A stretch of DNA of 64,000 bases from Candidatus Poseidoniaceae archaeon. GTDB taxonomy: Archaea > Thermoplasmatota > Poseidoniia > Poseidoniales > Poseidoniaceae. The position numbers and the translations under genes were made by a program. The stretch covers positions 201,279-265,278 of the forward strand of contig CASIAI010000001.1 of assembly GCA_949372655.1 (NCBI GenBank), in the 5' to 3' direction. Below are positions 1 to 8,493 of this stretch, piece by piece (within the stretch, counting starts at the first letter, position 1; each line of letters opens with the position of its first letter). Under the pieces are notes generated by a model. That model worked only from the letters and a program-made list of their open reading frames with translations. It was not told where the DNA came from and did no database searches.

Positions 1-1
1 T

Positions 2-538
2 GGACGAGGAACTTCAACATTTGATGGCCTGTCTATTGCTTGGTCGATGACTGAAGATATTTGTAACCGAATAGGTGCAAGAAGTCTATTTGCGACTCAT
101 TACCATCAATTAATCGGACTTGCTGAAGAAATAAAGACGATTAAGAATGTCCATGTACAAGTTGCTCAAAGCAATGGTGAATTGAAATTCCTTCATACTG
201 TTGGAGAAGGTCCCTGTGATGATTCATATGGCGTACAAGTCGCTGCTTTAGCAGGGCTTCCAAGAAATGTGGTTGAGAGAGCTTCGGACCTTCTAGTGTT
301 CTTAGAAAAGCAAGCTAAAGGGGCAAGGGCTGGGGAATCAGGCGCCCCAATCGCTAGAGATTTAGGCCAAGCCAGTTTGATGGGTTATCTGGCTGCTGCT
401 GCAAATGAAAATACTACTAATAAGTATGAGAAAGTAATTGAAGAATTAGATTATATTTGCTCTAAATTAGATAATTTATCTCCAAAAGATGCACATGATT
501 CTTTGTATCGTTTGAAATCATTAAGAGAGGGGTTATGA
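2..538 (+). CDS. mutS: DNA mismatch repair protein MutS, C-terminal part (5' truncated by window)
   Basis: This is the C-terminal end of a MutS-type mismatch-recognition ATPase. The frame is open to the left edge: the codons before the first internal ATG (47) read G-R-G-T-S-T-F-D-G, the conserved MutS segment just after Walker B, so the start lies outside the window. Downstream the protein has the conserved THYHQL motif and ends in a helical tail. It lies 9 bp before mutL with the same orientation, which implies co-transcription and a joint role in methyl-independent mismatch repair. A MutS/MutL pair in an archaeon is usually explained by acquisition from bacteria. Confidence 0.95.
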   Translation, partial: GRGTSTFDGLSIAWSMTEDICNRIGARSLFATHYHQLIGLAEEIKTIKNVHVQVAQSNGELKFLHTVGEGPCDDSYGVQVAALAGLPRNVVERASDLLVFLEKQAKGARAGESGAPIARDLGQASLMGYLAAAANENTTNKYEKVIEELDYICSKLDNLSPKDAHDSLYRLKSLREGL

Positions 539-547
539 GGTGGAAAT

Positions 548-2557
548 ATGACAGAACCTAATATTATTGTTCAATTAGATGAAAATACAATCGGCCATAT
601 TGCCGCTGGTGAGGTCGTGGAAAGGCCTGCACAAGTGGTCAAAGAACTAATTGAAAACAGTCTTGATGCCGGTTCTTCTCAGATTAAAATAACCATAGAA
701 AGGGGTGGTTTCGACCTAATCAAAATAGAAGATAATGGTGGTGGAATTAGAGAACAAGATCTAACCTTATCTTTGGACAGACACGCTACTTCGAAATTGA
801 AGTCGGCTGAAGATTTACAGAAGATAAATACCTTGGGTTTTCGAGGAGAAGCATTAGCAAGTATTGGTATTGTTTCCAAATTAATGGTAGCAAGCAGACC
901 TAATGGTTGCGAAGGTCGTTGTATATCAATGGAATTTGGAAATAAGAAAAAAGTAGAACCTTATGGTATGGCTGAAGGTACAAAAATAGAAGTTAAGTCT
1001 CTTTTTGAAAATACTCCTGCCAGACTGTCATTTCAAAGAAGACCTGCAACTGAAAACTCACGTATTGTAGATGTGGTAGTTTCTCATGCAATGGCCAATA
1101 TAGAAACTGGATTCAAACTTGTTAATGATGAAAGAACAATTCTAGACGTACCGAAAAGTGAAACTTTAGCAGATAGGTTGTATGAGATTCTAGGAAGACA
1201 GGCTAACCAATTGATAGAGTTAAAAATACCTAAAATCGATGATGATGCACCTGGTAATGAGAAATGGAAAGGTTGGATCAGTACACCTGATATCACTAGA
1301 GGAAAAGGCGATGATATTTACATTCTAATCAATGAAAGGCCAGTCGCATCTGGACCATTTCAACAAGCTATACGAAGAGGTTACCGAACCAGACTAATGC
1401 AGGGAAGACATCCAATTGCAGTTTTATCTCTTGAGATTCCACCTGATGAAGTAGATGTAAATGTTCATCCGACTAAGCGAGAAGTTCGTCTAAAGCACTC
1501 ATGGAGAGTCTTAGAACGATTAGAAAGAGCAATTTCTAATACATTAGAAGAAGTCCCTACTAATCCAGATTCTGCAGGTGGAATTAAAGAATTACAAGGA
1601 CTAAATTCAGTCGATATTGAGCCTGTTGCTAATTTGTTTAGTAAAAATACACCAATTCCAAATATATCAGAAGCAGCTGGAATTAGCCCTACAATACTTC
1701 CATCTATAGAAGTAAAAAGTGACGTTTCGATTCCTTCTTGGGCAATTGCTGCAGGTTCACAATTAAACCTTCATGGAAGTGAGGCTGATACTCCTAAAGA
1801 TTTGATTAAACCTAGACCTGTATCCTCGTCACAAACACCACAACAGATACTTCCTGGTATGGAAGAAAATCCAATTTCACCAGCCTTATCATCTGCAGAA
1901 AGGGAATTGCATAGATATTCTAAGATTGGTAATCAAATTTCACCTAATGATGAAATGCCTCTTGAAAAAGTAATCAATGATTTACCTAAGATGGAGCCTC
2001 TCGCACAATTTGCGGATTCATATATTTTAGCTCAAGCAGACGAAGAGTTACTTCTTATCGACCAACATGCACTGCACGAAAGAATACGTTTTGAAAGACT
2101 AAGATATAATGAGAAACTTTGGACTAGTCAAAAAAGACTGGAACCAATGGACTTAGATTTTGATGCTAAGCAGCGTACTTTATTGGAATCTTCATTTGAG
2201 AGATTAAAGCAAGTTGGTTTTGAATTTGAAATGATTAATGAGTCTTGGAAAATGGTTTGCTCACCAAATCTACTCAAAGGAGAAGATGTGATACCGTTTT
2301 TGATAGACCTACTGCAGGATTGTTCGGAAGATGGTGCACCTTTGGAAACTGTTGAGAAAAGGAAAGACCACCTAGCATTCCTAAATGCATGTAGAGGTGC
2401 TGTTAAGGCTAATAAAAAACTAACACTTCCTGAGATGAGAAGATTACTAGATGATATGCGTAAAATTCCAAACCCTTGGGCTTGTGTGCATGGAAGACCC
2501 ACAGCACTTAGGTTGCCAATTCATTCTTTAGACCATCACTTCGGCCGTCATGGATGA
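548..2557 (+). CDS. mutL: DNA mismatch repair protein MutL, endonuclease type
   Basis: MutL is the ATPase and nicking partner of MutS. The N-terminal GHKL ATPase is complete: IAAGEVVERP, ELIENSLDAG, DNGGGI and GFRGEAL are all within the first about 110 residues. The C-terminal dimerisation domain carries DQHALHERIRFE (from about residue 505), which fits the metal-binding nuclease motif DQHA-x2-E-x4-E, plus ACRGAVKAN and CVHGRP (the ACR and C-x-HGRP motifs). It is therefore a nicking MutL rather than the E. coli type. The middle linker (about 340-470) is low in conservation. The start at ATG 548 follows a GAGGTGG ribosome site that overlaps the end of mutS. Length 669 is normal. Confidence 0.96.
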   Translation: MTEPNIIVQLDENTIGHIAAGEVVERPAQVVKELIENSLDAGSSQIKITIERGGFDLIKIEDNGGGIREQDLTLSLDRHATSKLKSAEDLQKINTLGFRGEALASIGIVSKLMVASRPNGCEGRCISMEFGNKKKVEPYGMAEGTKIEVKSLFENTPARLSFQRRPATENSRIVDVVVSHAMANIETGFKLVNDERTILDVPKSETLADRLYEILGRQANQLIELKIPKIDDDAPGNEKWKGWISTPDITRGKGDDIYILINERPVASGPFQQAIRRGYRTRLMQGRHPIAVLSLEIPPDEVDVNVHPTKREVRLKHSWRVLERLERAISNTLEEVPTNPDSAGGIKELQGLNSVDIEPVANLFSKNTPIPNISEAAGISPTILPSIEVKSDVSIPSWAIAAGSQLNLHGSEADTPKDLIKPRPVSSSQTPQQILPGMEENPISPALSSAERELHRYSKIGNQISPNDEMPLEKVINDLPKMEPLAQFADSYILAQADEELLLIDQHALHERIRFERLRYNEKLWTSQKRLEPMDLDFDAKQRTLLESSFERLKQVGFEFEMINESWKMVCSPNLLKGEDVIPFLIDLLQDCSEDGAPLETVEKRKDHLAFLNACRGAVKANKKLTLPEMRRLLDDMRKIPNPWACVHGRPTALRLPIHSLDHHFGRHG

Positions 2558-2565
2558 ATTTAGAA

Positions 2566-3939
2566 TTATAAACGCTCAATGAATAGTTCATCAGCGATCA
2601 TATGGAGGCCTTTACCTCTAATTTCAGCACCAACTTTAGATGCTAAAATAAATGCACTCATAAATATTCTATGGTCTCCATATGAGTCGACTATTTCTTT
2701 GGGAGACTTAGGAGATTGACCACCTGGAATTGAGAGCCCATCTTCAGTAATAGTACAATCCATTCCAAAGCAATGCAATAATGATTGTGTGGAAATAAGC
2801 CTATTACTTTCTTTAAACGATGTATGTGAAGCACCTGAAATTATTCCTCCACCTGAGATTGCCATCATAATACTAAGTGGAGTTATAAGATCATTAGAAT
2901 TCGTAATATCTACCTCTATAGAAGAATGTTTAGAGTGTGGTTTTATTGTTCCATCTTTCCAAGAAAGTCCAAGTTTTGAAGAGATTACTTCCAGCATCTC
3001 ATGACCTATAGAATCTACTTTATCGGGCCAACCAATGAGATTTATCTCATAGCCTAAACATAATGATGCTAGCATTGCAAAGCTAGCCATTGAAGCGTCT
3101 TTCGGCACTTCCACCTCTTCTGGTAAATTGACTTTCCAAGGAGATAGTTTGACAACCGGGCCATTAAGTTCCATTTTAGAACCAAATTGTTTACACATTT
3201 GGTAACTTAATTCCCAATGACGGTTAGAAACTGGAGTCCCAAATCTCTCGACCTCCACTTCTTGTTCTAGACCAGAACTGGCTAAAATCCAAGCAGATAA
3301 TGGCTGACTGGATTTAGATACATCCAGTTGTATTTTGTCTATCTGTTTACTAAACCATGGACCTGTTATTTTTACTGGTAAACGATTACTTTTATCTAAA
3401 AAAGATATATCTACTCCTGATTGCTCGATTGAATTCCATAAAACGTGAGTATCTCTACTACGCAATGTTTCATCTCCATCTATTAGTACTGTGAATGGGA
3501 ATCTCGAACAAAGTATGGCTACCAATCTTAGAGTAGTACCAGAATTCCCTACATTCAATTTATCTTTGGGCCTTGAAAAACCATTTCTACCAACACCATG
3601 AACTCTAAAAGAATGTATTTCATTAGATTTAATTCCATCTTCTGTGGTTATAATTTGCCCATCAGAATCAATATCATTAATTGCAACGCCTAATTGAATT
3701 AAGCAATTTTTCATTGAATTAACATCTTCACCACTATTGGCTATACCTGAAATAGTTGTGATGTCATCTGATTGAGATGCTAAAATTAGAGTCCTTATTG
3801 CATGACTCTTAGATGGAGGTAATTGCCAGTTGACAATTTTTTTATCCTTCGAAATAGGTACTGATATAACAAGATCTCCTACTGAAATTTCATTCGATAG
3901 GTTTGACGATGAAGTATTGTCTTCATTGCCCATGAGCAT
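2566..3939 (-). CDS. aroA: 3-phosphoshikimate 1-carboxyvinyltransferase (EPSP synthase)
   Basis: This enzyme joins shikimate-3-phosphate and phosphoenolpyruvate in the shikimate pathway. Evidence is the N-terminal LPPSKSHAIRTLIL motif, the NVGNSGTTLRL motif (substrate loop), DGDETLRSRD, and the C-terminal ESNRL and SYGDHRIFMSAF motifs. At 457 residues it is slightly long because of about 25 extra N-terminal residues. Two starts are possible, ATG 3939 and ATG 3933. It converges on mutL with an 8-bp gap and diverges from moaA across about 65 bp. Another shikimate gene (aroD) lies near 31.6 kb, so the pathway genes are scattered here. Confidence 0.95.
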   Translation of the reverse strand: MLMGNEDNTSSSNLSNEISVGDLVISVPISKDKKIVNWQLPPSKSHAIRTLILASQSDDITTISGIANSGEDVNSMKNCLIQLGVAINDIDSDGQIITTEDGIKSNEIHSFRVHGVGRNGFSRPKDKLNVGNSGTTLRLVAILCSRFPFTVLIDGDETLRSRDTHVLWNSIEQSGVDISFLDKSNRLPVKITGPWFSKQIDKIQLDVSKSSQPLSAWILASSGLEQEVEVERFGTPVSNRHWELSYQMCKQFGSKMELNGPVVKLSPWKVNLPEEVEVPKDASMASFAMLASLCLGYEINLIGWPDKVDSIGHEMLEVISSKLGLSWKDGTIKPHSKHSSIEVDITNSNDLITPLSIMMAISGGGIISGASHTSFKESNRLISTQSLLHCFGMDCTITEDGLSIPGGQSPKSPKEIVDSYGDHRIFMSAFILASKVGAEIRGKGLHMIADELFIERL

Positions 3940-4006
3940 TCCAAGAAATCATATAACATCAAACCTTGTAAAACAATTCAATAACCTACTAACCTTAGTA
4001 ATACAT

Positions 4007-5014
4007 ATGAGATTGGAGGATTCCCTAGGTAGGCCGCTGCGCGACCTAAGAATCTCTGTCACAGATAGGTGTAACTTTAGGTGTGATTATTGCATGCCTA
4101 GAGAACATTTTGATTCTAAATATGAATTTCTACCAAAGGAAAAAATAATCTCATATGAAGAAATTATCATGATAGTTAAGTCGATTTTGCCCCTAGGGCT
4201 AAAGAAAGTTCGAATCACAGGTGGAGAACCACTTATTCGAAAGGACATTTCTAAATTAATTAAAATGATTAGAGAATTGGATGATGAATTAGATATTGCT
4301 ATGACTACTAACGGAGTATTGCTTAGAAGAAATATACAACAACTGAAAGAAAGTGGATTGGATAGAGTCACTGTCAGTCTTGATTCATTAGATAATGATT
4401 TATTCAAAGAAATTACAGATTCAAATTATGGAGTAGAGGATGTTTTAGATGGTATTGAAGCAGCCATAGAAGCCGGTATCGAGGTTAAAATAAACTCTGT
4501 AATTAAAAGGAATCTAAATGAAAATCAGTTAGTACCTCTTATTGAAAAATCAATCATTTACAATGTTCCTATCAGATTTATTGAATTTATGGATGTTGGT
4601 TCAACTAATTCATGGAACTTAGATTCAGTAATCACCGGTTCTGAAATGAGGAAAATCATTCAGAATAAGTTTGGACCTGTTATTCAAAAGAATTCTAATT
4701 ACTATGGCGAGGTCGCTAAACAGTGGATAATTGTAGATAAGAAGTATGAGATGGGATTTATTGAATCTATTAGTTCACCTTTTTGTGGTTCATGCACAAG
4801 AGCGAGAATCTCTTCTAATGGTCACTTTTTCACATGCTTATTTTCAGAAAAGGGTAATGATTTATTGAGCCTCATTCGAATGGAGGCTGAAATATCTGAT
4901 GTTTCACAGGCGGTAACAAAAATTTGGAAAAATAGAAATGACAAGTATTCCGAAGAAAGAAAAGATGCCACTAAGGAAAGAATTCCTGTGGAAATGTCTT
5001 ATATCGGCGGCTAA
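4007..5014 (+). CDS. moaA: GTP 3',8-cyclase (molybdenum cofactor biosynthesis protein A)
   Basis: Radical SAM enzyme that performs the first step of molybdopterin synthesis from GTP. The N-terminal cluster site C-N-F-R-C-D-Y-C is present close to the start. The C-terminal second [4Fe-4S] site is seen as CGSC followed by a further Cys in the segment ending FTCLF. The protein ends in Gly-Gly, needed for activity in this family. The frame is open further upstream to 3830, but the conserved family start and the usual 335-residue length point to ATG 4007. The upstream part would lie within aroA. Its stop overlaps the stop of the convergent pilin gene by 4 bp. Confidence 0.95.
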   Translation: MRLEDSLGRPLRDLRISVTDRCNFRCDYCMPREHFDSKYEFLPKEKIISYEEIIMIVKSILPLGLKKVRITGGEPLIRKDISKLIKMIRELDDELDIAMTTNGVLLRRNIQQLKESGLDRVTVSLDSLDNDLFKEITDSNYGVEDVLDGIEAAIEAGIEVKINSVIKRNLNENQLVPLIEKSIIYNVPIRFIEFMDVGSTNSWNLDSVITGSEMRKIIQNKFGPVIQKNSNYYGEVAKQWIIVDKKYEMGFIESISSPFCGSCTRARISSNGHFFTCLFSEKGNDLLSLIRMEAEISDVSQAVTKIWKNRNDKYSEERKDATKERIPVEMSYIGG

Positions 5015-5505
5015 TAATCAATCGCTGAAAGTTGTGTATCAATCAAGAGAGTGTTAGAACTCAAATCGATTAACTTGAATTTCCATTCTCCGTTATCAGA
5101 GCCAATAGATTTAGAGTCAATTACAAAGTAGTCACCTTTAGTGACTGAATATCCTGCATCACGGTCATGGAAAGACACATTTGAACCAATTACACCGTAT
5201 ACGTCGGTGTCATCAACAAAACCAGTTATACCTGCGCCTTGCCCTGATATTGGTAATAATTGAAATTCTAGCCTGGCTGGGTCTAAACTTTGATCTAAAC
5301 TAGCAAGTCTGACTACATGAAAACCATTGGATAAACCCCGAGTGCTAACCGATGCTTGCGGTTCAGATTTCTCTACAGTTGTCAAAGCACCTTGCATCAT
5401 AACAAAAACCATACTGGATAGCATTACAGTAATTGCCAAAAGCAAAACTGTAGCAATAACTGGGCTGACTGCTTGGTCATCCTCAACCATAAGTTGCCGG
5501 CTCAT
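5011..5505 (-). CDS. Archaeal type IV pilin-like protein
   Basis: Small exported protein with an archaeal class III (type IV pilin) signal: a short charged N-terminus ending in E-D-D, then Q-A-V-S-P-V-I-A-T-V and a hydrophobic helix of about 20 residues. In this family the prepilin peptidase cleaves just before the QAVSPV segment. The C-terminal about 125 residues form a polar, probably beta-rich head. ATG 5505 is chosen because upstream in-frame starts are only TTG or GTG; another ATG lies at 5490. A TATA-like element lies about 60 bp upstream. It is probably a substrate of the CpaF/TadC-like machinery encoded at 10264-12826, although the loci are separate. Confidence 0.8.
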   Translation of the reverse strand: MSRQLMVEDDQAVSPVIATVLLLAITVMLSSMVFVMMQGALTTVEKSEPQASVSTRGLSNGFHVVRLASLDQSLDPARLEFQLLPISGQGAGITGFVDDTDVYGVIGSNVSFHDRDAGYSVTKGDYFVIDSKSIGSDNGEWKFKLIDLSSNTLLIDTQLSAIDY

Positions 5506-5564
5506 ATATCGCTGTAGACTCCTCAACACTTGAACCAACCGGAAATAATTACTAGAAAATAGAA

Positions 5565-5573
5565 TTTATTATA
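5565..5573 (-). promoter_or_regulatory. TATA-like promoter element of the pilin gene
   Basis: On the minus strand this reads TATAATAAA, about 60 bp before the chosen ATG at 5505. Archaeal TATA boxes sit about 25 bp before the transcription start, so a short leader of about 35-40 nt would result. The assignment rests on sequence and spacing only. Confidence 0.4.
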
Positions 5574-5592
5574 CCACTTTACTATGAGGGAG

Positions 5593-6570
5593 TTACATTT
5601 TTCGCTTGGTAATATATTCAGAAAGAGCAAATAGATGGTTCTTCACTTGGTTGTCAGAAAAGCATTGCAATGACTTAACTGCTCTATCAAAGTGATTTTG
5701 AATCAGAATTTCAGTGTAGGTAAAACTATCTGACTTTTCTAAAAGTTCAATTAATTCATCGAATAAATCATAATTGAAATTACTAATAATTTCTGCTAGT
5801 CTTTCTCTACTCGGCCCGTGTAATAAGGTCAAAGAATGAATCAGTGGTAATGTCATCTTACCTTCATAGACATCTGAACCACGCGGTTTACCTATTGATT
5901 CATCTCCCTTCAAATCTAAGAGGTCGTCAACTAGTTGGTAAGCAATTCCTATTTCCATTCCAAAATTAGAAAGGGCTAACTTATGCTCCTCAGAAGCACC
6001 TGCAATTACTGCAGCAGCGTGGCAGCCTCCTGAAAAAGGACCTGCTGTTTTTCCTTTAACAATATTCAAATAATCTTCAGGAGTAGTCCTAAGGTTGTTA
6101 ATATGTTCAATCTGTGAAAATTCAGAAACTGCGATTTCGGAACAATAATTACCGATTATAGTTACAATTTCTTGGTCATATCTACCGCCAAGTGCGTAGC
6201 CTTGGACGAATAACCAGTCTCCAGCAATAATTGCTTTTGCCAATCCATGATTAGTATGTATAGTCGGCACTCCCCTGCGATGTGTAGCTTGGTCATTGAT
6301 ATCATCATGAACTAAGGTCGCTGTGTGTAAGAATTCGAAACCCATTGCTAATGCCATCAATTCTTGTGGGTCTTTTCCACCTGCCAACTCATAAGCCAGG
6401 AACATCATTATCGGTCTAAGTCGCTTACCTCCAGCAAGTAACATTTTACCTGCAAGTTCCACTACTTCCCCTGAATGAATCCTTGATGCTATCAGTTCCT
6501 CGAGGGATTGCTCAATATCAATTCTCAACTCCTCAAAGCGGTTTAAGTGGCCTTTGGAAATCTGCGACAT
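5593..6570 (-). CDS. idsA: Geranylgeranyl/farnesyl diphosphate synthase (trans-prenyl synthase)
   Basis: This enzyme elongates isoprenoid diphosphates for archaeal ether lipids. Both aspartate-rich motifs are intact: DDINDQATHRRG and DDLLDLKGD. GGKRLRP near the N-terminus (IPP binding) and the KGKTAG segment before the second motif are also present. The frame extends upstream to 6678, but that part overlaps the divergent gene start at 6653. The family consensus and usual length (about 325) support ATG 6570. With the class II HMG-CoA reductase at 61 kb it supplies the lipid side-chain pathway. Chain length specificity cannot be read safely from the sequence. Confidence 0.93.
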   Translation of the reverse strand: MSQISKGHLNRFEELRIDIEQSLEELIASRIHSGEVVELAGKMLLAGGKRLRPIMMFLAYELAGGKDPQELMALAMGFEFLHTATLVHDDINDQATHRRGVPTIHTNHGLAKAIIAGDWLFVQGYALGGRYDQEIVTIIGNYCSEIAVSEFSQIEHINNLRTTPEDYLNIVKGKTAGPFSGGCHAAAVIAGASEEHKLALSNFGMEIGIAYQLVDDLLDLKGDESIGKPRGSDVYEGKMTLPLIHSLTLLHGPSRERLAEIISNFNYDLFDELIELLEKSDSFTYTEILIQNHFDRAVKSLQCFSDNQVKNHLFALSEYITKRKM

Positions 6571-6652
6571 AATACCTCGTGGTAGGGTGTCCTTCTTAAC
6601 CAATGGTCTACGCCCATGAAACGCTAGGAGTGATCTTAGCCGAGGTGAAATC

Positions 6653-7777
6653 ATGTCAATAGAGGAGCGGTTAACCATTCTTGCTACTCCTTCTAACGGA
6701 GACGGTGTTAGAATTCATGTCGAAAAGATGGTCGAACAAAAATCAAAAGAGTTTGACCTCGTTTTGAAACAATTACCTCATCTTGAACCTGCTATTTCGG
6801 AATTGAAATCAGGTAATGCTGATCTTGTTGCTATGAGTGCATGGGATTGGAAAAAACATAGTGATGAAGAACTAATTATTTCTGCAATATTACCTCGAAG
6901 AGAGCCAACATGGGTATTAGTTAGTGATGATAAACCCGAATATTTGATTTCTAAAGCCAAGATCGTTTGCGATAACTCGCTAATTGTTAGACAATTAGCT
7001 CGCCTCAGAGATGATTTAGAGATTACTTCTTCCAAAGACTTTATTTCTAGTTTTGATAATCCAGAACTAGTAGAAATGGATGATAGAGACACTATATCTT
7101 GGCTTGAAGAACGCCGTCAAGAACAATTGATAGATGGATTTGTTACAACAAGAAGTTTCCATAGTTCTTTGAAATTTAAGTCTAGAAGACATACTCTTGG
7201 GTTGCATAGAGACCATCCTGAAAGAACCCACTTTATACCACCCCCATTACATGGTTTTACGCTTCTCGTATCCAGAAAAGGTTTCCCAACAAGTAAGATC
7301 CTTTCAATGAATGATGAGGCTGCAACTATATGTCATCAACTTGAGTCTAGCCTGTATGAATCCCTTGATGATTATCTTCTACCAATAGTTGGAATATATA
7401 TCGAGCAAAGAAAAATCGGGACAATTCTAAGAGAGGCAAAGCGAAGTAAAGATGATGCAATAATAGACTCTGTGATTGGAAAAGATGGGAAACCAATTAA
7501 TTCTCAAATTCGAATTCATATGGCGATAGAGACGCTTAGTAGCGATGGCAAAGTTACTGCTATGTGTGAAAGAATAGTACCTCTAGAAAAAGGTCACATG
7601 GGTATGGTAAATCTACTAAAAGAATTCAATTTCCTAATAGAAGTAATGCAAAAGGAGCATGAAGAACTGAACCGAGTAATTCATGGAATGCCTGAAAGTT
7701 ACAAGGATGCTAGAGGAGCAATCTTGAATCTACAAAATCATTCTGACTCTACACCTGATGAATTAGAACTTTCTTGA
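6653..7777 (+). CDS. Divergent hydroxymethylbilane synthase-like (HemC-fold) protein lacking the cofactor cysteine
   Basis: The layout follows porphobilinogen deaminase: residues 48-65 (LKSGNADLVAMSAWD) match the family segment ENRADIAVHSMKD, including the catalytic Asp (D65). ILPRREPTWVLVSD (79-92) matches CEREDPRDAFVS, and NSLIVRQLARLRDDL matches SSLRRQCQLAERRPDL. The C-terminal domain aligns at LDDYLLPIVGIYIE (238-251), where the family has LEGGCQVPIGSYAE: the dipyrromethane-binding Cys is replaced. It could be a degenerate tetrapyrrole enzyme or a repurposed two-domain binding protein. The last 40 bp overlap the convergent gene. No other haem genes are nearby. Homology is by eye and should be treated as moderate. 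Confidence 0.55.
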   Translation: MSIEERLTILATPSNGDGVRIHVEKMVEQKSKEFDLVLKQLPHLEPAISELKSGNADLVAMSAWDWKKHSDEELIISAILPRREPTWVLVSDDKPEYLISKAKIVCDNSLIVRQLARLRDDLEITSSKDFISSFDNPELVEMDDRDTISWLEERRQEQLIDGFVTTRSFHSSLKFKSRRHTLGLHRDHPERTHFIPPPLHGFTLLVSRKGFPTSKILSMNDEAATICHQLESSLYESLDDYLLPIVGIYIEQRKIGTILREAKRSKDDAIIDSVIGKDGKPINSQIRIHMAIETLSSDGKVTAMCERIVPLEKGHMGMVNLLKEFNFLIEVMQKEHEELNRVIHGMPESYKDARGAILNLQNHSDSTPDELELS

Positions 7778-8337
7778 TTCAGAATTAGTTTATCATAACC
7801 TTGTTTTGATATAAAAGACTCTAGTTCAATCAATTCAGAAGGTTCTTGGTCATCACACATTTCACTTATCGACTGATCAATTTCACGACTAATTCGTTCC
7901 CAAGAGCCTGCAAATCTTTGTAAATCATATGCTAATTTCTCAACAGCCTCAACTGCTGACATATTAGGGTGTAAAACCATAGAGATAGAGTCTGAAATTT
8001 TATCATTAGCTAATCTTAATCGAGATATATCTTTGGCGACCTCTAGTAGAGTAATTCGAAGTTCTTCGACACTATTGTTACGTGAGAATTTTCTTTGGGC
8101 TTTTTCGATACTCTTTCGCATAGTGATTATACCAGCGACCATCGCTTCTCTAGCCCTTGATGATTCAATAATAGCATTCTCTGCCTCGCTAAGGCGTGTC
8201 CTCAATGACTCTTCGAATGATGCCATATTCGATTTTAGATCATTCCTAACTGTCTCTTGTAATGAATCCATCAATTGATAGGTTTCCTTGATAGAAGATT
8301 TAGCAGACTTGACACTTCGACCCATGCACTTCCCCAA
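7738..8337 (-). CDS. Hypothetical alpha-helical coiled-coil protein
   Basis: A 199-residue soluble protein, almost wholly helical with heptad-like spacing (about residues 15-150) and an acidic Ser/Glu-rich tail. There is no signal peptide or membrane segment, and I do not recognise a family. The size, helical hairpin character and acidic tail loosely recall PspA or ESCRT-III-type proteins, but no diagnostic motif is visible. It starts about 155 bp from, and diverges from, the triple-SAP protein gene, so the two may share a control region. Its 3' end overlaps the HemC-like gene by 40 bp, an unusually long convergent overlap for this region. Confidence 0.6.
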   Translation of the reverse strand: MGKCMGRSVKSAKSSIKETYQLMDSLQETVRNDLKSNMASFEESLRTRLSEAENAIIESSRAREAMVAGIITMRKSIEKAQRKFSRNNSVEELRITLLEVAKDISRLRLANDKISDSISMVLHPNMSAVEAVEKLAYDLQRFAGSWERISREIDQSISEMCDDQEPSELIELESFISKQGYDKLILNQESSNSSGVESE

Positions 8338-8493
8338 CGCATCCTGTTAGTTATCACCCTTCAATTAATAGGTATAAAAAAATATAATTTTATCATTTCG
8401 AGTGAGACTGCACACTTCGAAACTAAGCAATTTTATCTAATTCGACACCGAAGACACATATACTGGTTTGAACGCATAGAGAAACAAGGTGAT

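Noticed and set aside
6571-6678. N-terminal extension of the prenyl synthase
   Set aside because: It overlaps the start of the divergent HemC-like gene and exceeds the usual family length.
8275-8493. N-terminal extension of the triple-SAP protein
   Set aside because: It overlaps the divergent gene start and lacks protein-like composition; ATG 8494 has a good ribosome site.
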